The position numbers and the translations under genes are program-made. A stretch of 64,000 nt of DNA. It comes from Apodospora peruviana. Its lineage: Eukaryota > Ascomycota > Sordariomycetes > Sordariales > Lasiosphaeriaceae. The notes below the pieces were generated by a model. That model was not told the DNA's origin. It did not search any database and saw only the letters and a program-made list of their open reading frames with translations. The DNA is taken from assembly GCA_033439685.1 (NCBI GenBank), contig JAUEDM010000002.1, forward strand, positions 1,488,001 through 1,552,000, written 5' to 3'. Of this stretch, positions 55,704 to 64,000 are shown piece after piece; the first letter of the stretch is position 1, and each line of letters begins with the position of its first letter.

Positions 55704-58144
55704 CTACCCATTAAACCCCTCCTCCTGCCACTGCCCATGGGCCTGCTCCCCTGGTCCACCTACACCACCACCACCACCACCACCCCCAGCAGCAGCAGCC
55801 ACGGCCGCAGCCCCGGCCACACTCGAACCCAAATTACTCGCATGGCTCTCCACATCCGTGCTCCCAAGCCAGTACAGCGAGAAGAACACAAGCACGTGCA
55901 GCGCCACGCAGTATGCCGCAAACAGGTTCCTGCTCGTCCGGCTGGCCAGCACCATGCGCGTAACCGAATAGACAACCCTCTCCGGCAGACTCATGCGCTT
56001 ATACGCCCGCGCCGACTCCCGACCCCTAAACACCGCGAACGGCGATATATTCGATTCGTAGGCTTTGCGGTACCTATCCAGTGCTATGCCACCCCCAGAC
56101 ACCCCAGGACTGACCCCGCTGCTTCCGCCACCACCGATGGAAATGGTGGATGGGTTGGGGTTCGTCGCGTAGGCCGACGACGAGGACGTGGACGCCGATA
56201 CCGTCGGCGCTGCGCGATTGTACGTCGACACGTACCGCGTCTTCTCGTAGAGATTCAGGTTGTCCTTTTGCAAGGCGGCAATCTCCTGACGTAGTTGCGA
56301 TACCGTCCGGTGGAGGTCCGAGAGCTCCTGTTCGAGCTGCGCGTTGCGCTTCTTGAACCGGTCGCGCTGGGCAGTGATCATAGGTAGTATACCAGACCCG
56401 CCACCCATGGGCTCTGCCCCGCTGTCGCGCGGGTTGAAGCCGCTCATGATGGACGAGGTCGGCGATGTCCGTCCCCCGCCCTTGCGCGTCGGCGCGATGG
56501 ATGGCGCATACCGGCTGACATAGGTGCCGGCGATCGAGGCGCCAGACGGAAACATGTTGGGCGCCTCGGCCTGGACGGTTGAGAGCTCGTTCTCGAGCTT
56601 CTCGTTCAGGTTCTGCGACTTCTCCAGCTCGGCGTTCGTCCGCGAGAGCTCTTCCTGCAGGTCCTGAAGCCTGGCCTGGAGGTCCTGGTGCGACACGCGC
56701 AGGATGGTGAGTTCGTCGCCGAGCTTCTTGTTGCGGGCGAGGAGGAGTTGCTCGAGCGTGTCTCCTTTGCTGCCGCCGCCAATGGGGGAGGGCTTGTCTT
56801 GGCCATGGCCGAGATCCCGGACGTCGTCGTCGTCTCCTGTTGAAAACTCAATGCTCTTGAGGACCTCGAGCTCCTGCTTCACGTCGTCATAGTCGCTCCA
56901 TTTTTGCACCTTAGTGCGAAGCGCATCTCGCTCTTCTTTGAGCAGACAAACTTCTCTTTCTAGGCTGCGGAGCTTGGTGTCCAGGTCCCGCTTTAGTCCT
57001 TCCTTTTCGACCCGCGCAGCATCCAACTTGCGGATGAGAGACGAATTCTCGGACCTCATCCGCATGTAACCGGGATCATCTTCCAAAGCAGTCGCAGCAG
57101 GTGTTGGTACTTGCGACTTGGCCTGAGCTAAATCTATAAGTAACTGTTCATTGCGGGCTTCGACTTCGGCGAGTCTTGCACTGGTACGCTCCAAGTCCGA
57201 GTGCACCATTTCAAGCTCGGCGCTCGTGACCTGGCCGCGTTGGTCTTCCCCGGCATCCTCAGACTTTCCTAATCGCTGGTTTACCTCGTAGCTGGCCTTG
57301 ATGTCGTTCAGGAGGCGGTCTTGGTTCTCAATCTTGTCCTCCAGGGCCTTCTCCTTGGCTGTCCAGTTGTCTTGCTTCTCGTCGAGTACCGCAGTCCATG
57401 ACGACTCCACCTCCTTGACCTTGGTTTCTAGTGTTTCCTCTAACTGCTTTCTCGCGTCGCGCTCCGTCTGTAGCCTGGTCTCGGTCTCGTCGAGCTGGGA
57501 AGTCAGTCCGGCAACGGTTTCCTGGAGATGCTGGTTCTCCTGTGTAAGCTTTGGCAACGTGTCTTCAGACACGAGCATCGAGTCAACAGACGCCTCGAGC
57601 AGCGGATACGGATCGGGTGCTTCGGACAGCGATGTATAGGCGTGCAGGAATGCGGAGTTGATGGACTTGGAGTGGTTGGTGAGTAGATCGATGAAGGTCT
57701 GGTAGGCTGTATTTTATGTCAGTGTCTATTGCGCCGTAATGGAAGGCAAGCATGGCCCGGGGGGGCATACCTTTAAGCAAACCTTTGATCTCCCCCAACT
57801 TGCTCGCATCCTCTAGCTTCCTGAAGTCCTTGGTCTTCTGCGCAAGATCTTTGCGCTGCACGGTCGAGTCCCGTTGGTAGGCGACGATCTCGGACGCCGT
57901 GTTGTCGAGGTTCGAGACCAGAGTTGTGAAGTCGAGACCTACAGAGCCGTTAGCGAACCCTAGGCGAAAAGTTGACGGTTGTGAATGGCAGCTTACTTCT
58001 CCATTGCGATATGGCGCTCTGGAACTTGTTGGCAGAGTCCTGACCTGCCGGTGATAATGGCTGTGGGGATGGTGTTTGGGTTGTCGTGTTTGTATCGGCG
58101 ATTCCTGCCGCGGCGGCAGCTTCGGGGATGTTGTCGTCAGCCAT
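55704..58144 (-). CDS. COY1: Golgi coiled-coil tail-anchored protein CASP/Coy1
   Basis: Golgi membrane coiled-coil protein (human CASP, yeast Coy1) acting in intra-Golgi tethering and transport. Three exons: 58144-57997, 57938-57771, 57706-55704 (772 aa), introns GTAAGC...TGTAG and GTATGC...TACAG. After an Ala/Thr/Pro-rich start comes the conserved N-terminal block WRSLDFTTLVSNLDNTAS...KDFRKLEDASKLGEIKGLLKAYQTFIDLLTNHSK, then SLSEAPDPYPLLEASVDSML. Long heptad-rich coiled coil runs from about 150 to 610 with a Gly/Ser break. The CASP C-terminal domain includes LRQEIAALQKDNLNLYEKTRY, RKAYESNISPFAVFRGRE and the membrane segment at about 699-719 (NLFAAYCVALHVLVFFSLYW). A Gly-rich tail follows. 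Divergent from the Vps3-like gene. Confidence 0.95.
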
Positions 58145-58639
58145 TGCTAACTTGGGGCGCTATCCATGCGATCCTAATGGTGAGATACTCAAACAAGGGA
58201 CGGTGGTAGCGGGTACGGTAACCGGCCTAGCAGCGAGGTGCTGTGAGTTGAGAGTATCAAAAGTTCGTCGGTGATTTCGTCGTTGACGCGGCTGGAAAGG
58301 TCCAAAATGCCGTCCAAACAGGTGGCATCCAGGTGGCCGGAGCGTTTTACGGCGGGATGTGGCCCGCGGCTGACGCGTTGGTCCCGGGTTGGGGTTGGGG
58401 AACCCAGGTCGATTTATTTAGGCCCCTGCAGCGGAGAGCTTCAGCCCAGAGCTCCCGTCTGTCAGATGTAGGGGTCCAACCCGGGAAGCTTCAGGTCATC
58501 ATCCAGACTTCCGCGCATTCAAGGCATGACCACCAACCTTCAGGTTCCTAATATTCGACTGCCTCAACCCTCAAGGCCAGATAGCTAATTTTTTTCTCAC
58601 CCCGATAACAATGGTGTAAGGACCGGACGACAAGCTGAA
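58145..58639. promoter_or_regulatory. Divergent promoter region, COY1 and VPS3
   Basis: 495 bp between two endomembrane genes on opposite strands. Includes a G-rich GGGTTGGGGTTGGGG stretch (about 58387-58402) and, on the minus strand, a short box C/D-like arrangement (about 58449-58510) described under findings. Confidence 0.5.
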
Positions 58640-61600
58640 ATGGCCTCAGAAACGGGGGCAACAGCAGTAGCAGCAACGGCCCCACCGGCGCCTCCCTCGA
58701 GAGCTCCCGGTCCCTTCGTCTTGCGCCCGCTGCTCCACGACGTTCCTCTGGACGGCAATGGCACAGGCGAAGACATCAAGATAAACTGCGTGGATTATTT
58801 AGACGGAAACCTCTACATCGGCACTACCGCTTCCGAGCTTCTCCACTTCTTCCGCATTCCTCCCGATCCCCGCGACCCGAACGGAAGCGAAACATTTATA
58901 CTAGCCTCCAGACTACGGCCAGCCTTCTCGGAGTCTCCTGCTGCGTCGTCCAATGGCAATGGCGCCGCCAGCCCCGGCGTCCAGCAGATCCTCCTGCTGC
59001 CGCGCGTCGACAAGGCATGCATCCTGTGCAACTGGACCGTTACCTTCTACTCCCTGCCCGAGCTGAGTCCGGTCTTCGGGACGACCCAGGTCAGGAACTG
59101 CAACTGGATAGGTGGGGTCGATCTGAACGAGGGCATTGGGGAATCCGGGGATGACAGGCCGAGCGGCGTCACCATTCTCTTGTCTCTCAACCGGAGGATA
59201 CAGGTTGTGAGGATTGGGGAAGATGCGAGGGTTGTTCGGAAAATCGACTTTGCCGGCAGCAAGATCTCGATGCGAAGAGACACCATAGCATGTGTCGCCG
59301 ATTCTAGGAGCTATGCTTTGCTGGACGTGGATCGCCAGCTCAAAATCCCCCTCATGAGCATCTCGTCTCTGGACGACTCGGGATCTGGGGGTCCATTTGG
59401 ACAGGCGCAGAATATCGCTGGCGGCGCGGAGGGCGGTGGTGGCCTGGGTAGAAGCGCGTCTTCCGCCACAGCGACGCGTCCCCTGCTCGCGCCGGGCGAC
59501 GTGCATGGACACTCCAGGAGTACGAGTCTGGGTGGGTTTATTGGTGGCATACGGCGTCATGATAATAGGCAGATGGGTGAGCTGGAAGATCCTGTCTTTC
59601 AGGAGTCTGACGCTCCTCCTGCCCCGTCAAGGAGCCTGGGACCGGGTGTGGAGTCGTCGGCGCAAGCTCAGAGGGACGCAACAGACAAGCCACTACCTGC
59701 TCCTCCTCCGCAGGAGACTGGCGCCACTTTGACGACACAGGTTGGCGGGTCTGGTACGCCGGCAAGAAATGTGTCGCCGTCCAAACCCGGGCCAATACTA
59801 CTAAAACCTCATATTGTTTCACCTACCGCAGAAGAGTTCCTTCTTGTTACGGGCACTGGACCTCTTGACCCGGGAATTGGTATGTTTGTGAATCTCGACG
59901 GAGATCCGACGCGGCCGACACTCGAGTTTGAGAGGTATCCGCGCGAAATCGTCGTGGACGGGGGTGCCCCGGACCTCTCTTCGTCACGGCCGTCCTTAGA
60001 CCTGGAAGAGGACGGCTATGTCCTCGCCTCTATGGAGAAAGAGTTTGGAGACGGGATACATCACGGCCTCGAGATACAGCGGTTCGATGTGAACGTGGGA
60101 GAGGGTGAGCCAGAGAAGTTCTGGCTCGAACTAACAGATAGCCGGGATGGCAAGGTCTTGTCACCCGGCACCCCCCTAGGCATTCGCTCACTATTACAAG
60201 GCGAAGAGATGCAGGTTGATGGAGTGGTCGAGCGCCTCTGTCAGAGACGGTTCTCGCCATTCCCAGGCAAACCTGAGACTCCCACCATGTCCCTGCGGAG
60301 TGCGGATTCGCGCACGGCTCTGTCCATGGAGCGGCTGTCGCAAGAAAAGGAACTATTCGACCGCGACTTGGAGTCCGATGAGGAGTCGCTGCCGTCGGGG
60401 TGGGAGATCAAGAGGAGCCAGGAAGGAGAGGACTTCGTCCGGGGGCTGGCAAAGACCACTTCGCGCCTGGCGGTCTGGGCCGGCGCGGATATATGGTGGG
60501 CTGTTCGGAATCCCTTGCTCTCTCAGCTGGAGTCGAGTCTGGAACTGGCGGCGGCGTCGCAGGAGCAGACCAGTTCACACAAGCTGGAGGCTAGGAGACA
60601 GCTGTTTGCGCTCCTCGAGACGATCAAGGGCCGCGACGCGAAAACTGAACTAGAGTTTATGACGTTGGGCTACATCAGGCAGAGAGCCAGCGTCATGCTC
60701 CTGGCGAAATTCCTGGACACGTCCGAGCCGCCATTTACCGAGTCTGAGACGAAGGGAATGGAGGAGAACCTCGTAGACGGAGATTTGGATGCCAGGGTTG
60801 TGCTAGCGCTGATCCCGGCTCTTCGGAACGAAATAGTGGTGAATCGAAAGGGGATTTGGATCTACGGTGGGGTGAAGGAGGTTGTCGAGATCTACATCTC
60901 GGCTTCTGAGGAGGGCGTGCCTGGCGGTGTGCAATCGGTCAACTCCTTGGCGCCCAATGTGCTCCAGTTTCTGAGACGGTTTCTATCCGCCTGGAGAAAA
61001 AAGAAGGGCTTCGGCAGTATACCGGGCGAGATATTCAGGACTGTGGATGCATCGCTCTTGCTGGTGCTCCTGGAGCTTGACCAGACTACGCCCAGAGGTC
61101 GGCTTGGGAAGACGGGATCTATACGAAAGGAGCTATATGATCTTGTTGATCACGGAGTCGACTGTTTTGAGAGGGCGGTAGATCTCCTCGAGACGTATCG
61201 GCGTTTGTTTGTGCTTAGTAGGCTCTACCAGCACCGTAAGATGGCGGCGGATGTTCTGGCGACTTGGCGACGCATTATCGAAGGGGAGGAAGATAAAGGC
61301 GGTGAGCTAGGCGACGGCGAGCAACGAGTCAGGGGATACCTGTCCAACATCAGTAACCAGTCACTGGTGCAAGAATACGGTGTGTGGCTGGCCACCCGCA
61401 ACCCAAAGCTCGGCGTGCAAGTATTTGCCGACGATAGAGGTAAAGCTCCTAAATTCGACCCTACCCAAGTCGTGGCGGTTTTGAGAAAGGAGGCGCCCGA
61501 CGCGGTGAAGTACTACCTCGAGCACCTGGTCTTCGGCAAGGGCAACACGGCGTACGTCAACGAGCTGATTACCTATTACCTCGACATCGTTATCAACGAT

Positions 61601-62380
61601 CTGCAATCGACACCTGCTTCCCGTGAGATGGTTGCTGCTTCGTACGAAGCCTACCGCGCCCTGCGCCCGCCAAAGCCTACCTATCATAACTTTCTGAGGG
61701 ATAACGCCCCGCTGGATGACGAGGTCTGGCAAAGTCGCCTCCGCTTACTGCAGCTACTCGGTGGAGACCATGATTACGACGCCGCGGCCACCCGGGAGCG
61801 CATCGACTCGTCACTTGCTGGTATATCACGGGATCAGGGCAGCACTCAAAAGGGTCAACAACAACAACAACAACTTTTGGTGCCAGAGGCAATCATTCTC
61901 AACGGCCGCGAGCGGCGCCATGAAGACGCCTTGCGCTTACTCGTCCACCGGTTGGGTGACTACGACACCGCAGTGTCGTACTGCCTGCGCGGTGGGCCGT
62001 CACTGTCATTTTCGACCGGCAGTACCTACCGCCGCGACAGTCTGCCGACGCGGGAGACGCAAATACGGCTGTTCCGCGTGCTGCTGGCGGAGTTTTTGGG
62101 TCTGGATGACGTCAGCGACCGCGTGGAGCAGACGGGCGCGCTGCTGGAGCGGTTCGGCGGATGGTTCGACGTGCTCGAGGTGCTGGAGCTGATACCCGAC
62201 GGGTGGTCGGTCGATGTTACCGCGGGTTTCCTGATGGCGGCGCTGCGGAGGTTGGTGAGGGAACGGCATGAAAGCATGCTGGCGCGGTCGCTCAGCTCGG
62301 GGCAGAATCTGAGGGTTAGGTATGAGGTGATTACGCAGGTTGATGAGAGGGGGCCTACTGTTGATACTGGCGGTGCGTGA
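58640..62380 (+). CDS. VPS3: CORVET subunit Vps3 / TGFBRAP1-like protein
   Basis: Subunit of the CORVET tether, linking Rab5/Vps21 endosomes for fusion. Single exon, 1246 aa; the ATG at 58640 follows an in-frame stop-rich leader. The N-terminal half is a CNH/beta-propeller domain (about 45-470): DIKINCVDYLDGNLYIGTTASELLHF, KACILCNWTVTFYSLPELSPVF, IACVADSRSYALLDVDRQLKIPL (about 212-234), interrupted by a large Ser/Pro/Gly insertion (about 245-385), then EEFLLVTGTGPLDPGIGMF. The C-terminal half is helical (about 600-1240) with Vps39-type segments (VQEYGVWLATRNPKLGVQVF, AVKYYLEHLVF, HEDALRLLVHRLGDYDTAVSYC) and a poly-Gln run near 1072. Vps39/Vam6 of HOPS is the closest alternative; the propeller wording fits Vps3 better. 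Divergent from COY1. Confidence 0.88.
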   Translation: MASETGATAVAATAPPAPPSRAPGPFVLRPLLHDVPLDGNGTGEDIKINCVDYLDGNLYIGTTASELLHFFRIPPDPRDPNGSETFILASRLRPAFSESPAASSNGNGAASPGVQQILLLPRVDKACILCNWTVTFYSLPELSPVFGTTQVRNCNWIGGVDLNEGIGESGDDRPSGVTILLSLNRRIQVVRIGEDARVVRKIDFAGSKISMRRDTIACVADSRSYALLDVDRQLKIPLMSISSLDDSGSGGPFGQAQNIAGGAEGGGGLGRSASSATATRPLLAPGDVHGHSRSTSLGGFIGGIRRHDNRQMGELEDPVFQESDAPPAPSRSLGPGVESSAQAQRDATDKPLPAPPPQETGATLTTQVGGSGTPARNVSPSKPGPILLKPHIVSPTAEEFLLVTGTGPLDPGIGMFVNLDGDPTRPTLEFERYPREIVVDGGAPDLSSSRPSLDLEEDGYVLASMEKEFGDGIHHGLEIQRFDVNVGEGEPEKFWLELTDSRDGKVLSPGTPLGIRSLLQGEEMQVDGVVERLCQRRFSPFPGKPETPTMSLRSADSRTALSMERLSQEKELFDRDLESDEESLPSGWEIKRSQEGEDFVRGLAKTTSRLAVWAGADIWWAVRNPLLSQLESSLELAAASQEQTSSHKLEARRQLFALLETIKGRDAKTELEFMTLGYIRQRASVMLLAKFLDTSEPPFTESETKGMEENLVDGDLDARVVLALIPALRNEIVVNRKGIWIYGGVKEVVEIYISASEEGVPGGVQSVNSLAPNVLQFLRRFLSAWRKKKGFGSIPGEIFRTVDASLLLVLLELDQTTPRGRLGKTGSIRKELYDLVDHGVDCFERAVDLLETYRRLFVLSRLYQHRKMAADVLATWRRIIEGEEDKGGELGDGEQRVRGYLSNISNQSLVQEYGVWLATRNPKLGVQVFADDRGKAPKFDPTQVVAVLRKEAPDAVKYYLEHLVFGKGNTAYVNELITYYLDIVINDLQSTPASREMVAASYEAYRALRPPKPTYHNFLRDNAPLDDEVWQSRLRLLQLLGGDHDYDAAATRERIDSSLAGISRDQGSTQKGQQQQQQLLVPEAIILNGRERRHEDALRLLVHRLGDYDTAVSYCLRGGPSLSFSTGSTYRRDSLPTRETQIRLFRVLLAEFLGLDDVSDRVEQTGALLERFGGWFDVLEVLELIPDGWSVDVTAGFLMAALRRLVRERHESMLARSLSSGQNLRVRYEVITQVDERGPTVDTGGA

Positions 62381-62834
62381 GGATCGTGGGAAGGGGCCGT
62401 TTTAGTTCTAGTAGTACAGGTTTGATTATCACCTATGACACAACATATACTCAATCATAATCACTCGGAATATGTACTATGAAATGTTTGTTCTATGTCT
62501 ACCATTCATGCCTCTATCCCGTGCTTTACCTCTTTCTGGCGTCGTTCCGCAGAGCGTAAAACGAGACAAGATGTCCCCATGGCATATTTCTTGACTTTAA
62601 CGTCCCCTCAGATGTGTGTGGCTATACAGCAGATCCGAAAAAGAAAACGGTTCGCAAGCCCAGGTCCCTCAAACAAGGAGTCGTCACTATCGTCGTCATC
62701 GTCATGATGGGTGGGCGCCCTTGTAGAACCCATATGAGTACAGCGTCTCGCTGGCAACAATGTGATACTTGGGCAGCGCCTAGAGGTACTTCTTCCCGTA
62801 ATCGGAAAGCAAAAAGGCGTTTGTAAAGGAAAAG

Positions 62835-63016
62835 AAAAAGGATGTGCACCAGGTGGGATTCGAACTCCAACCCTGGCCGTTGGGCTCCTATCCGGTAGAA
62901 GGTTAATAAGCTCTGGAAGTGAGACGAAATGACCACTGTGCCAAGTTATCTTGTCGTTTTTCTGATGTGAAAGCGTTAATGTTGAGGAAACCTATAAACC
63001 GCCTGTCAAGCTGAGA
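62835..63016 (-). repeat. tRNA-like (Pol III type) repeat, right copy
   Basis: Minus strand: A box TGGCACAGTGG (plus 62943-62933), B box AGTTCGAATCC (plus 62866-62856, one base off the consensus GGTTCGANTCC), then a T5 run at plus 62839-62835 as Pol III terminator. A-B spacing is 66 nt, longer than in an ordinary tRNA. The upstream block (62960-63007) matches the left copy at 236-286. This copy keeps the better boxes. Acceptor and T stems do not pair correctly, so it is not a standard tRNA gene; the ends (GCAC near the start, GTGC near the end) can pair. Confidence 0.6.
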
Positions 63017-63878
63017 CGGCGGTGAATTATAACTACATACATGCCTTCTATGTGCAGTGACACCGTAGAAGCGCTTCCAAGTGACCACCTACAGTTTGCT
63101 ACCAATATTTTATGAACCAAGGCAAGCTCACATTCATGCTACTTTCTTTCCTTAGGATGTTTTAACTTCCGATTGTTAAATCCCAAACTGTTAACTGGTT
63201 TCTGATATCATGATAAAAGGAAAAAACGGGGCAGGAGGTTGAAATCCTTTCGGTCTCTTGAAATGATGAGACCTTCGGTAAGAAGAAGTCTGCCCACCTA
63301 CCAAGGTAGGTAGTCACTATAGAAAACATATAAGACAAAACACCACCACGCCGCCCCCCTTGACACTCCCATTTCCTATGAAATTCGTCTGTTGAACCAA
63401 AGCTTACCATTAGTGGATCCATCACTGAGGTGGCTATTTTGTCTACGAAAGAATCGAACATTCATAGTGTGTATCTTTCCGTGCGAATATGAAATCTCGG
63501 ATCAACCAACCGGATATGTTTCTCCGCGCCGTCTGTTCGGATTTCCGATGAGGTCCAGTCACCATATGAACCAAGGTATGGATGATGGTTGTGGCACATA
63601 CGCACCCATGTAAACATTCCTTCTTATGTCCAGTCATCTTCTTCCAACCCATTAGAGGCAAGAACATCGTTTCACGCGATCATATCCTATCCTCGGATTT
63701 CTTTGGTAGATGTTTCGATGTGCGCACAAGGTTTCCAGGGCTACATGTGGCGTATTATTTCCTTCTCGAGCTTTCACTCACATCCCTGGGAGGAGAGCAG
63801 CTTCTCTTTTTCATTATAAGCAGGGAATACAGTCTGCCATTTGCTTGGTTGACCTCGGATTTCGGCGACCCTCAGGTG

Positions 63879-63896
63879 TACGTACCTAGGTACGTA
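63879..63896. other. Perfect 18-bp palindrome
   Basis: TACGTACCTAGGTACGTA reads the same on both strands. Shorter words of the same kind (TAGGTACC, CCTAGGT) recur in other gaps, for example near 28737 and 49456. Confidence 0.8.
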
Positions 63897-64000
63897 AATG
63901 GAGGCACATCGTATTAATGAAAGGAAAAAAAAAGGAATGGAAGATGAAGAGATATGGGTGCTGGTCACCGCGATGTGTTTGCCCTCAAATAGGGTTCACC

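Larger units (their letters stand above)
62381..64000. other. Non-coding right end
   Basis: Holds the VPS3 3' UTR, the right tRNA-like repeat (62835-63016), a GGTCTC...GAGACC hairpin (about 63253-63274), CCTACCAAGGTAGG (about 63297-63310) and an 18-bp palindrome (63879-63896). No protein gene recognised. Confidence 0.55.

Noticed and set aside
58387..58402. G-quadruplex in the COY1/VPS3 promoter
   Set aside because: Only three adjacent G runs (GGG, GGGG, GGGG) are present; a fourth tract is missing nearby.
62850..62945. Functional tRNA gene with intron
   Set aside because: A and B boxes and T5 terminator are present, but acceptor and T stems mispair, spacing is too long and a diverged copy exists elsewhere; kept as a tRNA-like repeat.
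1..64000. CRISPR array, prophage, bacterial operon or biosynthetic gene cluster
   Set aside because: Eukaryotic intron-containing housekeeping genes throughout; no spaced direct repeats, no polyketide or peptide synthetase, no cluster transporters.

Overview
The window is nuclear DNA from a filamentous ascomycete (Pezizomycotina), most likely a Sordariomycete. Support comes from short spliceosomal introns (about 50-110 bp, GT...AG, with CTAAC-type branch points), intron positions typical of the group, long Q/P/S/G-rich tails on otherwise conserved proteins, and fungal forms of Sec16, Neo1, Coq8, Hus1 and CASP/Coy1. Nothing resembles an operon, prophage, CRISPR array or bacterial insertion sequence. 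Species cannot be named from the sequence alone.

Layout. 1-5.6 kb: non-coding, with a tRNA-like (Pol III type) repeat at 67-325. 5.6-6.9 kb: three-exon gene of unknown function (minus). 6.9-14.7 kb: gene-poor stretch. 14.7-17.9 kb: mitochondrial ribosomal protein uS9m (minus) divergent from elongation factor 1-gamma (plus); intron 2 of the latter carries a box C/D snoRNA that I identify as an snR38 homologue. 18.3-24.2 kb: FCP1/SCP-like HAD protein (minus), RRP36 (plus), COQ8 (minus). 24.8-30.1 kb: ESS2/DGCR14 (minus), a RING-type protein (plus) and the checkpoint clamp subunit HUS1 (plus). 31.0-46.1 kb: SEC16 (minus) divergent from the flippase NEO1 (plus), then AP-1 gamma-adaptin (plus). 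46.1-49.9 kb: non-coding. 49.9-50.8 kb: secreted DUF3455 protein (minus). 50.8-55.7 kb: non-coding. 55.7-62.4 kb: CASP/COY1 (minus) divergent from a CORVET Vps3/TGFBRAP1-like subunit (plus). 62.4-64 kb: non-coding, with a second, diverged copy of the tRNA-like repeat in the same orientation as the first.

How the genes relate. They are mostly housekeeping. Two groups stand out. The translation/ribosome group comprises uS9m, eEF1-gamma with its rRNA-methylation guide, and RRP36 for 18S processing. The endomembrane-traffic group comprises SEC16, NEO1, APL4, COY1 and VPS3, five of the six genes between 31 and 62.4 kb, covering ER exit, Golgi/endosome lipid flipping, clathrin adaptor, Golgi tethering and endosome fusion. 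This is proximity only; the sequence does not show co-regulation.

I see no clearly new multi-gene system. The most noteworthy signals are non-coding: the snR38-like snoRNA inside eEF1-gamma, a triple ACGCG (MBF-type) promoter element in front of HUS1, a compact three-way-junction RNA-like fold plus a paired-GATA palindrome between ESS2 and the RING gene, and the paired tRNA-like elements near the window ends. Exon boundaries were assigned by eye from splice signals, frame continuity and remembered family sequence; no alignment or search was run.
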